Shown: positions 53,241 to 61,225 of the stretch, in pieces
Layout of the letters: each line of letters begins with the position of its first letter
How positions within the stretch are numbered: the first letter of the stretch is position 1
The notes under the pieces: generated by a model
Database searches by the model: none
Seen by the model: the letters and a program-made list of their open reading frames with translations, nothing else
Told to the model about the DNA's origin: nothing
NCBI RefSeq assembly: GCF_000174195.1
Contig: NZ_ACFY01000004.1
Coordinates: 1-61,552, forward strand
Length of the DNA stretch: 61,552 nucleotides
Reading direction: 5' to 3'
Source of the DNA: Roseburia inulinivorans DSM 16841
GTDB lineage: Bacteria; Bacillota; Clostridia; Lachnospirales; Lachnospiraceae
Position numbers and translations under genes: made by a program

Positions 53241-53285
53241 ATTATACCGAATTACATAGAACGATAATGCCGATACAATATTATA
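53241..53285 (-). promoter_or_regulatory. Two TATAAT boxes before the attenuator
   Basis: Minus-strand TATAAT occurs at 53241-53246 and 53280-53285. No good -35 box lies at the right distance for either, so activation by a regulator is likely. One of them should start the sigma-like transcript. Confidence 0.35.
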
Positions 53286-53344
53286 CTTGCCCGGAGGAGG
53301 AGCAATGCTTTTTTTTAACTGATGTAGATCATGTGAGCTTTGAA

Positions 53345-53535
53345 AAAGCAAACGGGACACGGTAAATTAACCTCCAATCGGCTACCGTGTCCCTGCAAGT
53401 CGTCATTGGTTTGTGCAATCGCAAAGAAACGGCGGCTCTGAAAATCAAAGCCGCCGTTTCAAATGGGCGTGTTGATAGGCTGCTGTACGACGGCTTTTTT
53501 TCTTTTGCCGTCGTGCGGCAGCTTGTTCCTTTTGC
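53345..53535 (-). ncRNA. Candidate triple-hairpin small RNA
   Basis: Downstream of a response-regulator type promoter lie three large hairpins in a row: 53479-53522 (16-bp arms, A-rich loop), 53426-53460 (perfect 12-bp arms, GAAACGGCGGCT) and 53354-53393 (perfect 11-bp arms, GGGACACGGTA), the last followed by CGTTTGCTTTTTC. No ORF in this span has a ribosome site. I read it as a structured RNA or regulated terminator series of the ABC-transporter regulon. Confidence 0.45.
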
Positions 53536-53539
53536 GCTT

Positions 53540-53571
53540 ATCTTAACAAGCAATCCTCACAGAAATGTCAC
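53540..53571 (-). promoter_or_regulatory. Response-regulator promoter copy 3 (RNA)
   Basis: Minus strand: direct repeat GTGACATTTCT-GTGAGG (53555-53571), 9 bases, then TAAGAT (53540-53545). The geometry equals the promoters at 56895 and 58738. The -35 box is replaced by the direct repeat, as for activated OmpR-type promoters. Confidence 0.6.
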
Positions 53572-53604
53572 TGACACACGCTGTTTCGACAGAATAATGG
53601 GCTG

Positions 53605-53658
53605 AAATCTCACGAACCTGTGAGATTTGAAAAACCGGGAGAATAATCTCCCGGTTTT
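53605..53658 (-). terminator. Double hairpin terminator after the ABC permease gene
   Basis: AAAACCGGGAG / CTCCCGGTTTT (53631-53641, 53648-53658) is a perfect 11-bp stem flanked by A and T runs, so it works on both strands. A second perfect stem AAATCTCAC / GTGAGATTT (53605-53628) follows. It closes the ABC transporter operon. Confidence 0.8.
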
Positions 53659-53670
53659 CATCGCAAATAT

Positions 53671-56190
53671 TTAATTCTGCCGCAGTCTCTCTACAACGCT
53701 TTGCTTAACATTTTGCATGAAAGTTATGACGGGGGTTGCCAAGCAGACCAGCAAAACAATAGCTGCGACAACCAACAGAGAAATTACAGGATAGTGAAAA
53801 GCTGCATAAGGAACCATTCTTCTAAAGGCTGAGTATATTGGAATATATATCGCTGTTCCCAGTGTGGCAAGCAGTAGGAAAGAAATACTCCAATAATACA
53901 CGCCTTCCCAAAGCAATACATTTCTAATTTGCTTTTTCGTCATTCCTATACTTTCAAGTGTTGCAAATTCATGTTTCCGAGTATTTACACTAACAACCAT
54001 TGTGTTAATGAAATTCATAATTCCTATCAGCAAAAATACAGCGGACAACCCTGCGGCTATAATCCTTGAGGTCAGCAAATATCCGGCCATTTCTTGCTGC
54101 TTTTCATATCGTGACAGAATCGTAATGCCCGGTGACGAAGCAGTAATGGATTGAAGCTGCTCCATAATCCCTTTGTCATAACTGCTATCAATCGTATCAA
54201 AAGCAATCCGAAAGATTTTGGTTTCTCCAGACAACTTCTCTATTGCCTGCTTACTGATATACAAATCAGGGGCAGTACCTCTCTCATTTCCTCGACCACT
54301 CTGAAAATCAGCGTCCAGAAAGCCAGTTGCCACTGTAAAGACCTGTTCCCCGGACTCACCGACAACGGTGATTGCTTGCCCTGGCTGAATCAATAGGTTT
54401 CCCTCATCATCCGTCATAGCGGACAAAACCACCAACTCTCCCTTTTCAAAGGCGGTTAAGTCAATAGGCTTATCAAGCGTTTTATTAAGTTCTTCGATAT
54501 ATCTGGAATCTATTCCGTAAACGCCGCTCCAAAAATTATCTGTATAGTTTTTTCGTGTTTCCGCATTTGAAAAATCAAGACCTGATACGCCATCCAAGGA
54601 ATCAATATATTTCCCGAATACATTTTCGTCGTAAATGACATCCATAGTGGGCCACGGTGAAGCAGAATAAGTGACGCGCAGATTTTCAATTCCCTGCATT
54701 GTTTCAATTTGCTGCAACATTTCATCAGAGAGCAGGTTTCCTTCTTCGGAAATGCTGTAAGTCAATGCGAAATCACTTTCTCCCCATTGATTTACAAAAT
54801 TGTCGGGACTTAGGCTTGATAGTAGACCAGCAGAAACCAAAAACAATATTAAGCCTAAAAATAAGGACGCAAAAGTAAGGAAAGCGCTTTTAGGGTTTCT
54901 AAAAATATTATCTCGTGCCATCCGAGATAATTTTGTTCTATGGCTCTTATGATCTCGGTAACTCCTTGTATTTGCCTCCGTATAGCGTGAAGCCGCAACA
55001 GGAGAAATACTTGCAGCTATTTTCGCTGGTTTCATGCTGCCGATGATTGCAGTAAAAAATGTGAAGATTGCGGCACCCGCAAAAATAATGGGGGAAAAGG
55101 ACACTATCTCCCCAAGGTCTGTATCGCTTGAGTACATCATATTCATGGCAAACGGAACAAGTCCAAGCGAAACAATACCACCGACAATCAGGCCGCTGGG
55201 AATACCGATCACCGCCGTTCTGAATATTTGAGAACGCACGATCCGCTTGATTTGTCTTTTTGTCGTGCCTATCGTTTTAAGCTGTCCATAGAATTGTGTA
55301 TCTCTTGAAATTGAGATATACAGAATGTTATAAATCAGCAAATAGCCGCTGATAATGATAAAGACGATAATAGCAGCCAGTGGAAGAACAATGGTGGCGG
55401 AATTGCTCTGAGCAATAGGTACAATTTCAAAGGACTGACTTTCTGTAAACGAAATCTTCCGTTTTAGTTTTTCACAGGATCGCAGGGCATTACTGTCATC
55501 AGAAAAAGAAATCATTGCGGTAGACACACTATCAAAGGGAAGCCCTGTTTGTGTTGCAAAAAGCTCCGAAACATAAGCGGCACCACGGTTGCCTGCACGT
55601 GAAGCCGAATAATCTGTATAATAGCCCGACAAAACAAATTCATCGGAGATATATTGATAATCTGTTCCGAGTTGATAGGAAAGGGAAATATTCATCCCTA
55701 TCTGTGGATCATCAATCCCCATTGCACGCAAAGCCCATGTAGGTAGCATAATTTCATTTTTTGCTTGCGGATAATCTCCGTGTATATCCGAAATTGTTGG
55801 TACACGGTGTTCTTGCCATTCTGTTTCGTCTATCCAAGTAATACTCAGCAGGGCATCGTCCATTCCAGATGTATCAATGCTGCCCAATCTCTGACTGACA
55901 CCAACTACGGATACCAAGCTGGATCGGCTCAATTCTTCATATTGTTCTTCTGAGAGACTTGTAATTGCCACATCCGCAGTCGTGCCCATCGCACGAATTT
56001 GCTGCATTTGATAGGTTTCAAAATAACTGCACCCCAAACTAAATACAGATGTAATCATAAAGGCGGTCAAGAATAATGCGATGGTAACGAAAACATTTCT
56101 CTGCTTATTAGCGCGGTAGCTTCTTTTGGCAAGACGATTGATTGTTGCCTGATTATTGTTCCCAAATAAAATATCATCCATCAATGTCAC
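53671..56190 (-). CDS. FtsX-type ABC transporter permease
   Basis: An 839-aa membrane protein with one helix near residues 34-55, a large extracellular domain, three helices in the middle (IIVFIIISGYLLIYNILYIS and on), a second half with the same order, and three helices at the end: two FtsX domains. It is the permease partner of the ABC ATPase 6 bases upstream. With the adjacent OmpR regulator and sensor kinase, the unit resembles antimicrobial-peptide or envelope-stress detoxification modules. The exact substrate cannot be told from sequence. It ends before a strong terminator. Confidence 0.9.
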   Translation of the reverse strand: MTLMDDILFGNNNQATINRLAKRSYRANKQRNVFVTIALFLTAFMITSVFSLGCSYFETYQMQQIRAMGTTADVAITSLSEEQYEELSRSSLVSVVGVSQRLGSIDTSGMDDALLSITWIDETEWQEHRVPTISDIHGDYPQAKNEIMLPTWALRAMGIDDPQIGMNISLSYQLGTDYQYISDEFVLSGYYTDYSASRAGNRGAAYVSELFATQTGLPFDSVSTAMISFSDDSNALRSCEKLKRKISFTESQSFEIVPIAQSNSATIVLPLAAIIVFIIISGYLLIYNILYISISRDTQFYGQLKTIGTTKRQIKRIVRSQIFRTAVIGIPSGLIVGGIVSLGLVPFAMNMMYSSDTDLGEIVSFSPIIFAGAAIFTFFTAIIGSMKPAKIAASISPVAASRYTEANTRSYRDHKSHRTKLSRMARDNIFRNPKSAFLTFASLFLGLILFLVSAGLLSSLSPDNFVNQWGESDFALTYSISEEGNLLSDEMLQQIETMQGIENLRVTYSASPWPTMDVIYDENVFGKYIDSLDGVSGLDFSNAETRKNYTDNFWSGVYGIDSRYIEELNKTLDKPIDLTAFEKGELVVLSAMTDDEGNLLIQPGQAITVVGESGEQVFTVATGFLDADFQSGRGNERGTAPDLYISKQAIEKLSGETKIFRIAFDTIDSSYDKGIMEQLQSITASSPGITILSRYEKQQEMAGYLLTSRIIAAGLSAVFLLIGIMNFINTMVVSVNTRKHEFATLESIGMTKKQIRNVLLWEGVYYWSISFLLLATLGTAIYIPIYSAFRRMVPYAAFHYPVISLLVVAAIVLLVCLATPVITFMQNVKQSVVERLRQN

Positions 56191-56196
56191 CCCCTG

Positions 56197-56862
56197 TCAC
56201 TGTGCGATTTTTCCGTCCTCAATACGGATAATTCGGTCGGCAAGCTGGGCAATTTCATTGTTATGGGTAATCATTACAAGCGTTTGATGGAACTTCTGAC
56301 TTGTAACTTTCAGCAAACCAAGAACATCACTACTTGTCCGGCTATCCAAATTGCCTGTCGGTTCATCTGCAAGTATAATAGCTGGTTTGGAAACAAGGGC
56401 GCGGGCAATCGCTACACGCTGCTGCTGGCCGCCGGACAGATTGTTAGGCATACTGTTCAGCTTCCCATCGAGAGCCAGCATTTTCACTACTTCATCCATA
56501 AACCGCTTGTCCACAGTATCACCATCCAGCTCCACCGGCAGGACAATATTTTCATAGACATTCAGCACAGGAACAAGATTGTAATTCTGAAAGATAAACC
56601 CGATGTTACGTCTGCGGAAGATGGTAAGCTGTTCATCCTTGAGTTTCGATAATTCTTTCCCTTTTACTTTAATACTGCCGGAAGTTGGCGTATCTAACCC
56701 GCCCATCATGTTCAGCAAAGTAGACTTACCGCTGCCGGAAGTACCAACAATGGCAACAAATTCACCTTCCTCAATGGATAGGGTCACGCCATCCAATGCT
56801 TTTGTAATGTTCGGTTCGGTGCCGTAATATTTCTTCAAATCTGTCGTTTGTAATATGTTCAT
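56197..56862 (-). CDS. MacB/LolD-type ABC ATPase
   Basis: A 221-aa ATPase. Walker [10 protein letters not shown] lies at 40-48, the Q-loop in [18 protein letters not shown], the signature LSGGQQQR near 142, Walker B IILADEP near 164 and the H-loop in MITHN. The ATG at 56862 has GGGTGG 8 bases upstream; a GTG at 56874 overlaps that site. It forms the transporter with the FtsX permease and is driven by the promoter at 56895. Confidence 0.93.
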   Translation of the reverse strand: MNILQTTDLKKYYGTEPNITKALDGVTLSIEEGEFVAIVGTSGSGKSTLLNMMGGLDTPTSGSIKVKGKELSKLKDEQLTIFRRRNIGFIFQNYNLVPVLNVYENIVLPVELDGDTVDKRFMDEVVKMLALDGKLNSMPNNLSGGQQQRVAIARALVSKPAIILADEPTGNLDSRTSSDVLGLLKVTSQKFHQTLVMITHNNEIAQLADRIIRIEDGKIAQ

Positions 56863-56894
56863 ATAGAACACCACCCTTTCTTTTTGATGGCTCT

Positions 56895-56926
56895 ATCATA
56901 AAAGGTAAACCTCACAGAAATGTCAC
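56895..56926 (-). promoter_or_regulatory. Response-regulator promoter copy 2 (ABC operon)
   Basis: Minus strand: GTGACATTTCT-GTGAGG (56910-56926), 9 bases, TATGAT (56895-56900). A perfect palindrome AAATGTCA / TGACATTT (56960-56983) upstream may be an additional binding site or the end of the kinase transcript. Confidence 0.65.
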
Positions 56927-57003
56927 GGGAAACAAAATACCTCTGTTTAATTAAATCTCAAATGTCATAGGTCTGTGACATTTTGTTTTTTAGCGTACTT
57001 ATT

Positions 57004-58035
57004 TTATTGTCGAGGCAGAAAGACGGAAAAAGTTGAACCCCTCCCAACCTCGGATGTTACCCGGATATAACCGCCTTGCAAGGTTACGATCTCACGAGCC
57101 AGATATAGACCAATACCAATTCCATCTACATCATGTACGATGTCCTCTCGATAGAAACGCTTGAAAATTGCTCCCTGATGCTGTTCTGAAATGCCAATGC
57201 CTGTATCTGCAATGTCGATTTTCACATACATTTCCCAACTTTCAACCGAAACACGGATTTGACCGCCCTCCGGCGTATATTTCACCGCATTGTCCAAAAT
57301 ATTGAACAATGCTTCACCTGTCCATTTTCTGTCATGGGAAACGACCAAGTTCTCCGGGCAGTCCACTTGAACATTGATCTGTTTTTTCTCGGCGTTCAGA
57401 AGAATACCGCCCAATGCGGCGGCAAGCGTGTCATAAAGCGGCTGGCTTTTCTTTTCCAGAGAAATGACACCTGCTTCCAGACGAGAGGTTTTAATCATCA
57501 TCTGCATGAGAAAATCCAGTTTATCAAGTTGGCTGGCCTGTGCTGTAAGAAACTCTTTTTGCTTTTGCACAGGGACTTCATTTTCAAGCAGGGTGCTGTT
57601 AATCATTTTCAAGTTCGCAATCGGGGTCTTGACCTGATGAGAAATGTCGGAAATCAGTTCTTGCAGGTCAGCCCGTTCTTGTGCAATGCTGTTCTTGTTT
57701 TCCTGCATGACTTCATATAAACGGTTCAGCCGATATTCAATTTTATAGAAAAGACTTTCTTCTTCAATAATCTGTTTCGGCTGCATATTCCCGGACAACA
57801 TATTATCTATCAGACTACAAAAGCTATCGGAGAACATTGCCAGTTTACGCCGAACCAGCACCATAAAACAAACAGCGCAAAGCAGCACAAAGATGCCGAA
57901 CAATACTACATACCAGACAGCGGTTATATTCTGAGTTAGCCCATACAAAGCTGCTGAAACCGTCCCCATTGCCACCAGCAGGAGAACAGCTAAAAAGAGA
58001 CAGGCTTTGTTGACAGAGAGTTTTCGCCCATTCAT
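57004..58035 (-). CDS. Sensor histidine kinase
   Basis: A 343-aa kinase with two membrane helices (about 11-33 and 40-62) and almost no extracellular loop, as in intramembrane-sensing kinases linked to peptide transporters. H133 lies in DISHQVKTPIANL; the N box is NILDNAVKYTPEGG and the G1 box DIADTGIGIS. The ATG at 58035 overlaps the regulator stop in ATGA and follows GGAGGGG; a longer frame is not needed. It would phosphorylate the adjacent regulator in response to a membrane signal, perhaps through the ABC transporter. Confidence 0.92.
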   Translation of the reverse strand: MNGRKLSVNKACLFLAVLLLVAMGTVSAALYGLTQNITAVWYVVLFGIFVLLCAVCFMVLVRRKLAMFSDSFCSLIDNMLSGNMQPKQIIEEESLFYKIEYRLNRLYEVMQENKNSIAQERADLQELISDISHQVKTPIANLKMINSTLLENEVPVQKQKEFLTAQASQLDKLDFLMQMMIKTSRLEAGVISLEKKSQPLYDTLAAALGGILLNAEKKQINVQVDCPENLVVSHDRKWTGEALFNILDNAVKYTPEGGQIRVSVESWEMYVKIDIADTGIGISEQHQGAIFKRFYREDIVHDVDGIGIGLYLAREIVTLQGGYIRVTSEVGRGSTFSVFLPRQ

Positions 58036-58715
58036 TTCAGCACCCCTCCAATCCACATATAACCCATACCATATACCGTTTTGATGTACTGACGGTCGGG
58101 TGTTTCAATTTTGTTTCGTACCCGGCTGATAGCCGCAGTCAGAGCGTGTTCATCCACGAAATTTCCGTCTGCGTCCCACAATTTTTCCAACAAGACTTGC
58201 CGGGTCAAAACAATCTGTGGATTTTTCATCAGAATTTTCAAAAGTCGATATTCCAGTGGTGTGAATGTAAGTGGCTTTCCTGATAGAGTAGCACTCATTT
58301 CTGAAAAATTGATGGTCAGTATGTCATCCTCATAAGTATCACCACCATATTGTTTTGTCAGCCTCCCTAGCACTACCGCCAGTTTCTTTTGAAAGACACT
58401 CATAGGGAAAGGTTTTGTCACATAATCTTCTGCACCCAGCTCATACCCTTTGAGCATATCGCTTTCCATATCATTTGCGGTCAGAAAGATAATAGCGGTA
58501 TCGGGACGGCGTTCTTTTACCTCCCGGCAGAAGTCAAAACCGTTCCCATCCGGCAAATTTACATCCAGCACAATTAGGTCATAGTCCTGCTCTGTCAAGA
58601 AACTACCGGCCGCTGATTTTGTCAGCGCAGAATCCACCGCATAGCCCGCAGTATTCAAGTTATAGCATAAAGTATTATTCAAAAGTCGATCATCCTCGAC
58701 TACTAAAATTCGCAT
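58032..58715 (-). CDS. OmpR-family response regulator
   Basis: A 227-aa regulator. The receiver has DD at 8-9, the phosphoacceptor D51 in LIVLDVNLPDG and K101 in YVTKPF; the C-terminus is a winged helix with LTFTPLEYRLLKILMKNP and ending VYGMGYMWIGG. The ATG at 58715 has AAGGAG upstream and lies about 23 bases after the -10 box; an in-frame start at 58751 would fall in the promoter. It likely binds the 11-base direct repeats at three promoters in this window, including its own. Confidence 0.93.
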   Translation of the reverse strand: MRILVVEDDRLLNNTLCYNLNTAGYAVDSALTKSAAGSFLTEQDYDLIVLDVNLPDGNGFDFCREVKERRPDTAIIFLTANDMESDMLKGYELGAEDYVTKPFPMSVFQKKLAVVLGRLTKQYGGDTYEDDILTINFSEMSATLSGKPLTFTPLEYRLLKILMKNPQIVLTRQVLLEKLWDADGNFVDEHALTAAISRVRNKIETPDRQYIKTVYGMGYMWIGGVLK

Positions 58716-58737
58716 GGTATCACACTCCTTCATTTTC

Positions 58738-58769
58738 AGTGTATCACCCAAATGTCACAGAAACCTCAC
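58738..58769 (-). promoter_or_regulatory. Response-regulator promoter copy 1 (autoregulation)
   Basis: Minus strand: GTGAGGTTTCT-GTGACA (58753-58769), 9 bases, TACACT (58738-58743). The half-sites are in reversed order compared with copies 2 and 3. It overlaps the 3' end of the small HTH gene. Confidence 0.6.
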
Positions 58770-58945
58770 TGAGATTTGTTTTCTTTTCTCCGCCTGTCTA
58801 CTGGCTTCTCTGCATTTTTAGGAATAAGCCAAATCGTCGCCATTTTTACAGCACCGGGGATGCGCCCAGATGTACACAAATAATTTATCTGGCGCGGCGT
58901 AACATTCCATTTTTGGCTTGCCTCTTTTAATGTTATGTAGTCCAT
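58766..58945 (-). CDS. Small HTH protein heading the ABC cargo operon
   Basis: A 59-aa protein with AGGAGGTGCAAA before its ATG. It begins MDYITLKEASQKWNVTPRQI, continues with NYLCTSGRIPGA and has WLIPKNAEKPVD near its end. This is the same family as the BREX-leading HTH protein at 15550-15777 (which has WVIPINAEKPKD). A strong promoter lies just upstream. Its stop lies in the response-regulator operator. Role as cargo regulator is inferred from the paired position in both elements. Confidence 0.8.
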   Translation of the reverse strand: MDYITLKEASQKWNVTPRQINYLCTSGRIPGAVKMATIWLIPKNAEKPVDRRRKENKSQ

Positions 58946-58962
58946 TTTGCACCTCCTAAAAT

Positions 58963-58991
58963 ATTATATTTCGTCTTCTCGAAGAATACAA
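58963..58991 (-). promoter_or_regulatory. Promoter of the small HTH gene
   Basis: Minus strand: TTGTAT (58986-58991), 17 bases, TATAAT (58963-58968), followed by the start codon about 20 bases on. The spacer contains the short palindrome TCTTCTCGAAGA, a possible operator. Confidence 0.75.
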
Positions 58992-59107
58992 GTTTATCCC
59001 TACCTATTACTCTACAAAAATCAGCATAATCTTACCGTTCATCAGGCATAATTAGGTTATTCCTTTGCACAAACCAGAACGATACAATGTTATTGAGGTG
59101 AACGATT

Positions 59108-59464
59108 ATGCCGATTGATGATTTAACTGCTTTAGGGCAGAAAATGCGGGAAGCCCGAAAGAATAAAGAGCTAACACAACAGGAGCTATCTGATTTGAGC
59201 CATGTTTCTGTAAAGCAAATCGCCAATATCGAAAAGGGGAAAATGAATCCTTCTTATTTGATTTTGAGAGCATTGGCCAAGGTCCTGCATATCTCTTTAG
59301 ATACACTTATAAATCCAGATGTTTCTCTGGAGGATGAAGGTGTCAATCAGATGAAAATGCTTTATTCCAGCTGTCCGCCAGAAATGCGTGACACCCTGCT
59401 GCATCACACCCAGGAAACGGTGAAAGAACTGACAGAGTTGTCAAAAAAATTTGAAACGAATTGA
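59108..59464 (+). CDS. XRE-family HTH regulator
   Basis: A 118-aa protein, one of three plus-strand genes in the window. The HTH_3 domain spans about 8-65: LGQKMREARKNKELTQQELS and VSVKQIANIEKGKMNPSYLI. The C-terminal half is helical and may dimerise. It is transcribed away from the small HTH gene and towards relaxase 2, from a shared 160-base control region. It has its own terminator. A repressor role for the element is likely by family. Confidence 0.9.
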   Translation: MPIDDLTALGQKMREARKNKELTQQELSDLSHVSVKQIANIEKGKMNPSYLILRALAKVLHISLDTLINPDVSLEDEGVNQMKMLYSSCPPEMRDTLLHHTQETVKELTELSKKFETN

Positions 59465-59510
59465 GCCAGTGAGTGAAATTTAACGATTCTCTCACTGGTT
59501 CTTTTCATTT
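59463..59510 (+). terminator. Terminator of the XRE gene
   Basis: GAGCCAGTGAG (59463-59473) pairs with CTCACTGGTTC (59491-59501), followed by TTTTCATTT. It overlaps the stop codon region of the XRE gene. Confidence 0.8.
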
Positions 59511-59592
59511 TCGGAGAAAAGAGGCAAGCAATGCCTGTGTTAATACACACAGGCCCGCAGAGAAGAAAATCCCTCCGTGATTTTCCTCTCCG

Positions 59593-59624
59593 CTTGCTTG
59601 TTGAGGGCAGCGCCCCCAAGCCCC
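59593..59624. other. Candidate oriT element B, downstream of relaxase 2
   Basis: GCTTG followed by TTGAGGGC (59601-59608) and GCCCCCAA (59612-59619), then GCCCC. This matches the block after relaxase 1 at 15951-15978. A further palindrome CACAGAAT / ATTCTGTG lies at about 59631-59649. The 222-base gap 59465-59686 holds nothing else but the XRE terminator. Confidence 0.45.
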
Positions 59625-59686
59625 TTTGAACACAGAATTTCATTCTGTGGCTGCGCGTTCTGCGAACGCTTTTGACCAGGACCAGC

Positions 59687-61099
59687 TTACCGCTGGCCGT
59701 GGTCTTTTTCTTTTTCAACATCCTGTTCTACCTCCATTTTCAGCACTCGATCTACATTTGCTTTTGCAGTCAAAAGCTCCCTCATTTCTTCACGGGAGCG
59801 CCGATACTCGGAATAAGTCTTTTTCTTTTCTTCCAGCAATTTTGCGTACTCTGTCTGTAACTCTTTGACCTTTGGCAGCTTCTTGACGCCCATCTCATCA
59901 AAGGCATTCTTAGCAGCCTGGTGGAGCAGGATTTCTTCCTCATGTGCCTCCCGGAATTTCTTAGAGTAGCCCGCCTTGCGGTATGCCACATAGACCTCAC
60001 GGGTCTTGGCATAATTTACGATGTGAGTACGCAGAACAGCAATCTCTGCCATGCGCTTTTCAGCCGCTTTGATGTGCGCCGAAAGTTCATTGTGATGTGC
60101 CGTGGCAGCCGCAGCCTTTTCTTCCAAAACCGCATACTCCAGCAGTTTATTCTCTGACAGGTAATTCATGGTCTGCGCCATTTGCTTCAGATTGAAAACT
60201 TTAGCCCATCGCGCATAGCCAGCACCTTTTCCAGCCTGCAATTTTGCCTGAATGTCCACCAGCAGATTGACCTTCGGCGGCTCTGCCTGTGTGACTGTTT
60301 TCTTTCGCGGGGTATGTGCTTTCTTCCCTAAGAGAACTGCCCGCAAATCTTCCAATCCATATCCTTCGCCCAGACTGTCCATGCGGGCGGCTTTCTCCCA
60401 ACCAGAGAGTTTCAGTCGATACGATTTTCCGCGCTTTGAGACTTCACAACCATATTCTCGCAACAGCTTCAGCAGTTCTTCAAAGTCAGCAGGACTTTGT
60501 GATAATGCGTTGTCAATCGCCACACGAAGCAGCTCTCGGTGAGATGGATTTGCCTGATCGCCCAGCCATTTGTTATAGCTCTTTCCGTGAAGTTTCGGAT
60601 TCTCTACAATGGACAGTCCATTCTCAATACAGATGGTGTCACTTAGCCGACGAACCGCCTTGGTGCTGCCCCAAAAGTTTCGGAACTTCCGGTCATATTC
60701 TAAGCTGACCGATGACCAGATAATGTGATTATGAATGTGCGACTTGTCTATGTGAGTGCAGACCACAAAGGCATGATTGCCTTTAGTAAAACGCTTTGCA
60801 AATTCTACGCCCAGCCGGTTTGCTTCTTCCTGGGTAATCTCACCAGGGCGGAAGGACTGGCGCACATGATAGGCAATCACATCATCTGTACCACGCACTC
60901 GTCCGGTAGCGGCAATGTACTGCCGCTTTGCCAGAAGGAACTCCGCATCCGCAGTCCGGCTGTCACACGCATAGCCGGTAATGAGCCTGCCGTTATCTGT
61001 TTTCTTTGGATTGGCCACATAGTCGATGATGTCACTGATTGCCCGACTCTCTGTGCGGCCTTTGCCGACATGAAGCGGCATGATTCTTGTAGTTGCCAT
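59687..61099 (-). CDS. MOBP-type relaxase, element B
   Basis: A 470-aa relaxase related to relaxase 1 but clearly diverged. Metal-binding histidines lie in THIDKSHIHNHIIWSS (about 115-130). The preceding FRPGEITQEEANRLG and the later AGKGAGYARWAKVFNLKQMA are shared with relaxase 1. The ATG at 61099 (MATTRIMPLHV) follows AGGAGG by about 10 bases; the upstream ATG is inside the ribosome region. A second relaxase shows that this part belongs to another mobile element. Confidence 0.93.
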   Translation of the reverse strand: MATTRIMPLHVGKGRTESRAISDIIDYVANPKKTDNGRLITGYACDSRTADAEFLLAKRQYIAATGRVRGTDDVIAYHVRQSFRPGEITQEEANRLGVEFAKRFTKGNHAFVVCTHIDKSHIHNHIIWSSVSLEYDRKFRNFWGSTKAVRRLSDTICIENGLSIVENPKLHGKSYNKWLGDQANPSHRELLRVAIDNALSQSPADFEELLKLLREYGCEVSKRGKSYRLKLSGWEKAARMDSLGEGYGLEDLRAVLLGKKAHTPRKKTVTQAEPPKVNLLVDIQAKLQAGKGAGYARWAKVFNLKQMAQTMNYLSENKLLEYAVLEEKAAAATAHHNELSAHIKAAEKRMAEIAVLRTHIVNYAKTREVYVAYRKAGYSKKFREAHEEEILLHQAAKNAFDEMGVKKLPKVKELQTEYAKLLEEKKKTYSEYRRSREEMRELLTAKANVDRVLKMEVEQDVEKEKDHGQR

Positions 61100-61158
61100 A
61101 ATAGAAGGTCCTCCTCTCATAAATATTTTTGTTTTCGCTGAACTCTTTGCTTCTATCG

Positions 61159-61187
61159 TTGCAATAACTTTCTCCGCTGGGTATAAT
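61159..61187 (+). promoter_or_regulatory. Promoter of the AlbA-type gene
   Basis: TTGCAA (61159-61164), 17 bases, TATAAT (61182-61187) on the plus strand, about 38 bases before the ATG at 61226. Confidence 0.75.
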
Positions 61188-61225
61188 AAAAAAGAATATT
61201 CTACAACCTCAAAGGAGGGATTTCT

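Noticed and set aside
53329..53553. 74-aa minus-strand frame with TTG start over the triple hairpin
   Set aside because: Its start lies in the promoter between the operator and the -10 box, and the frame is made of hairpin arms.
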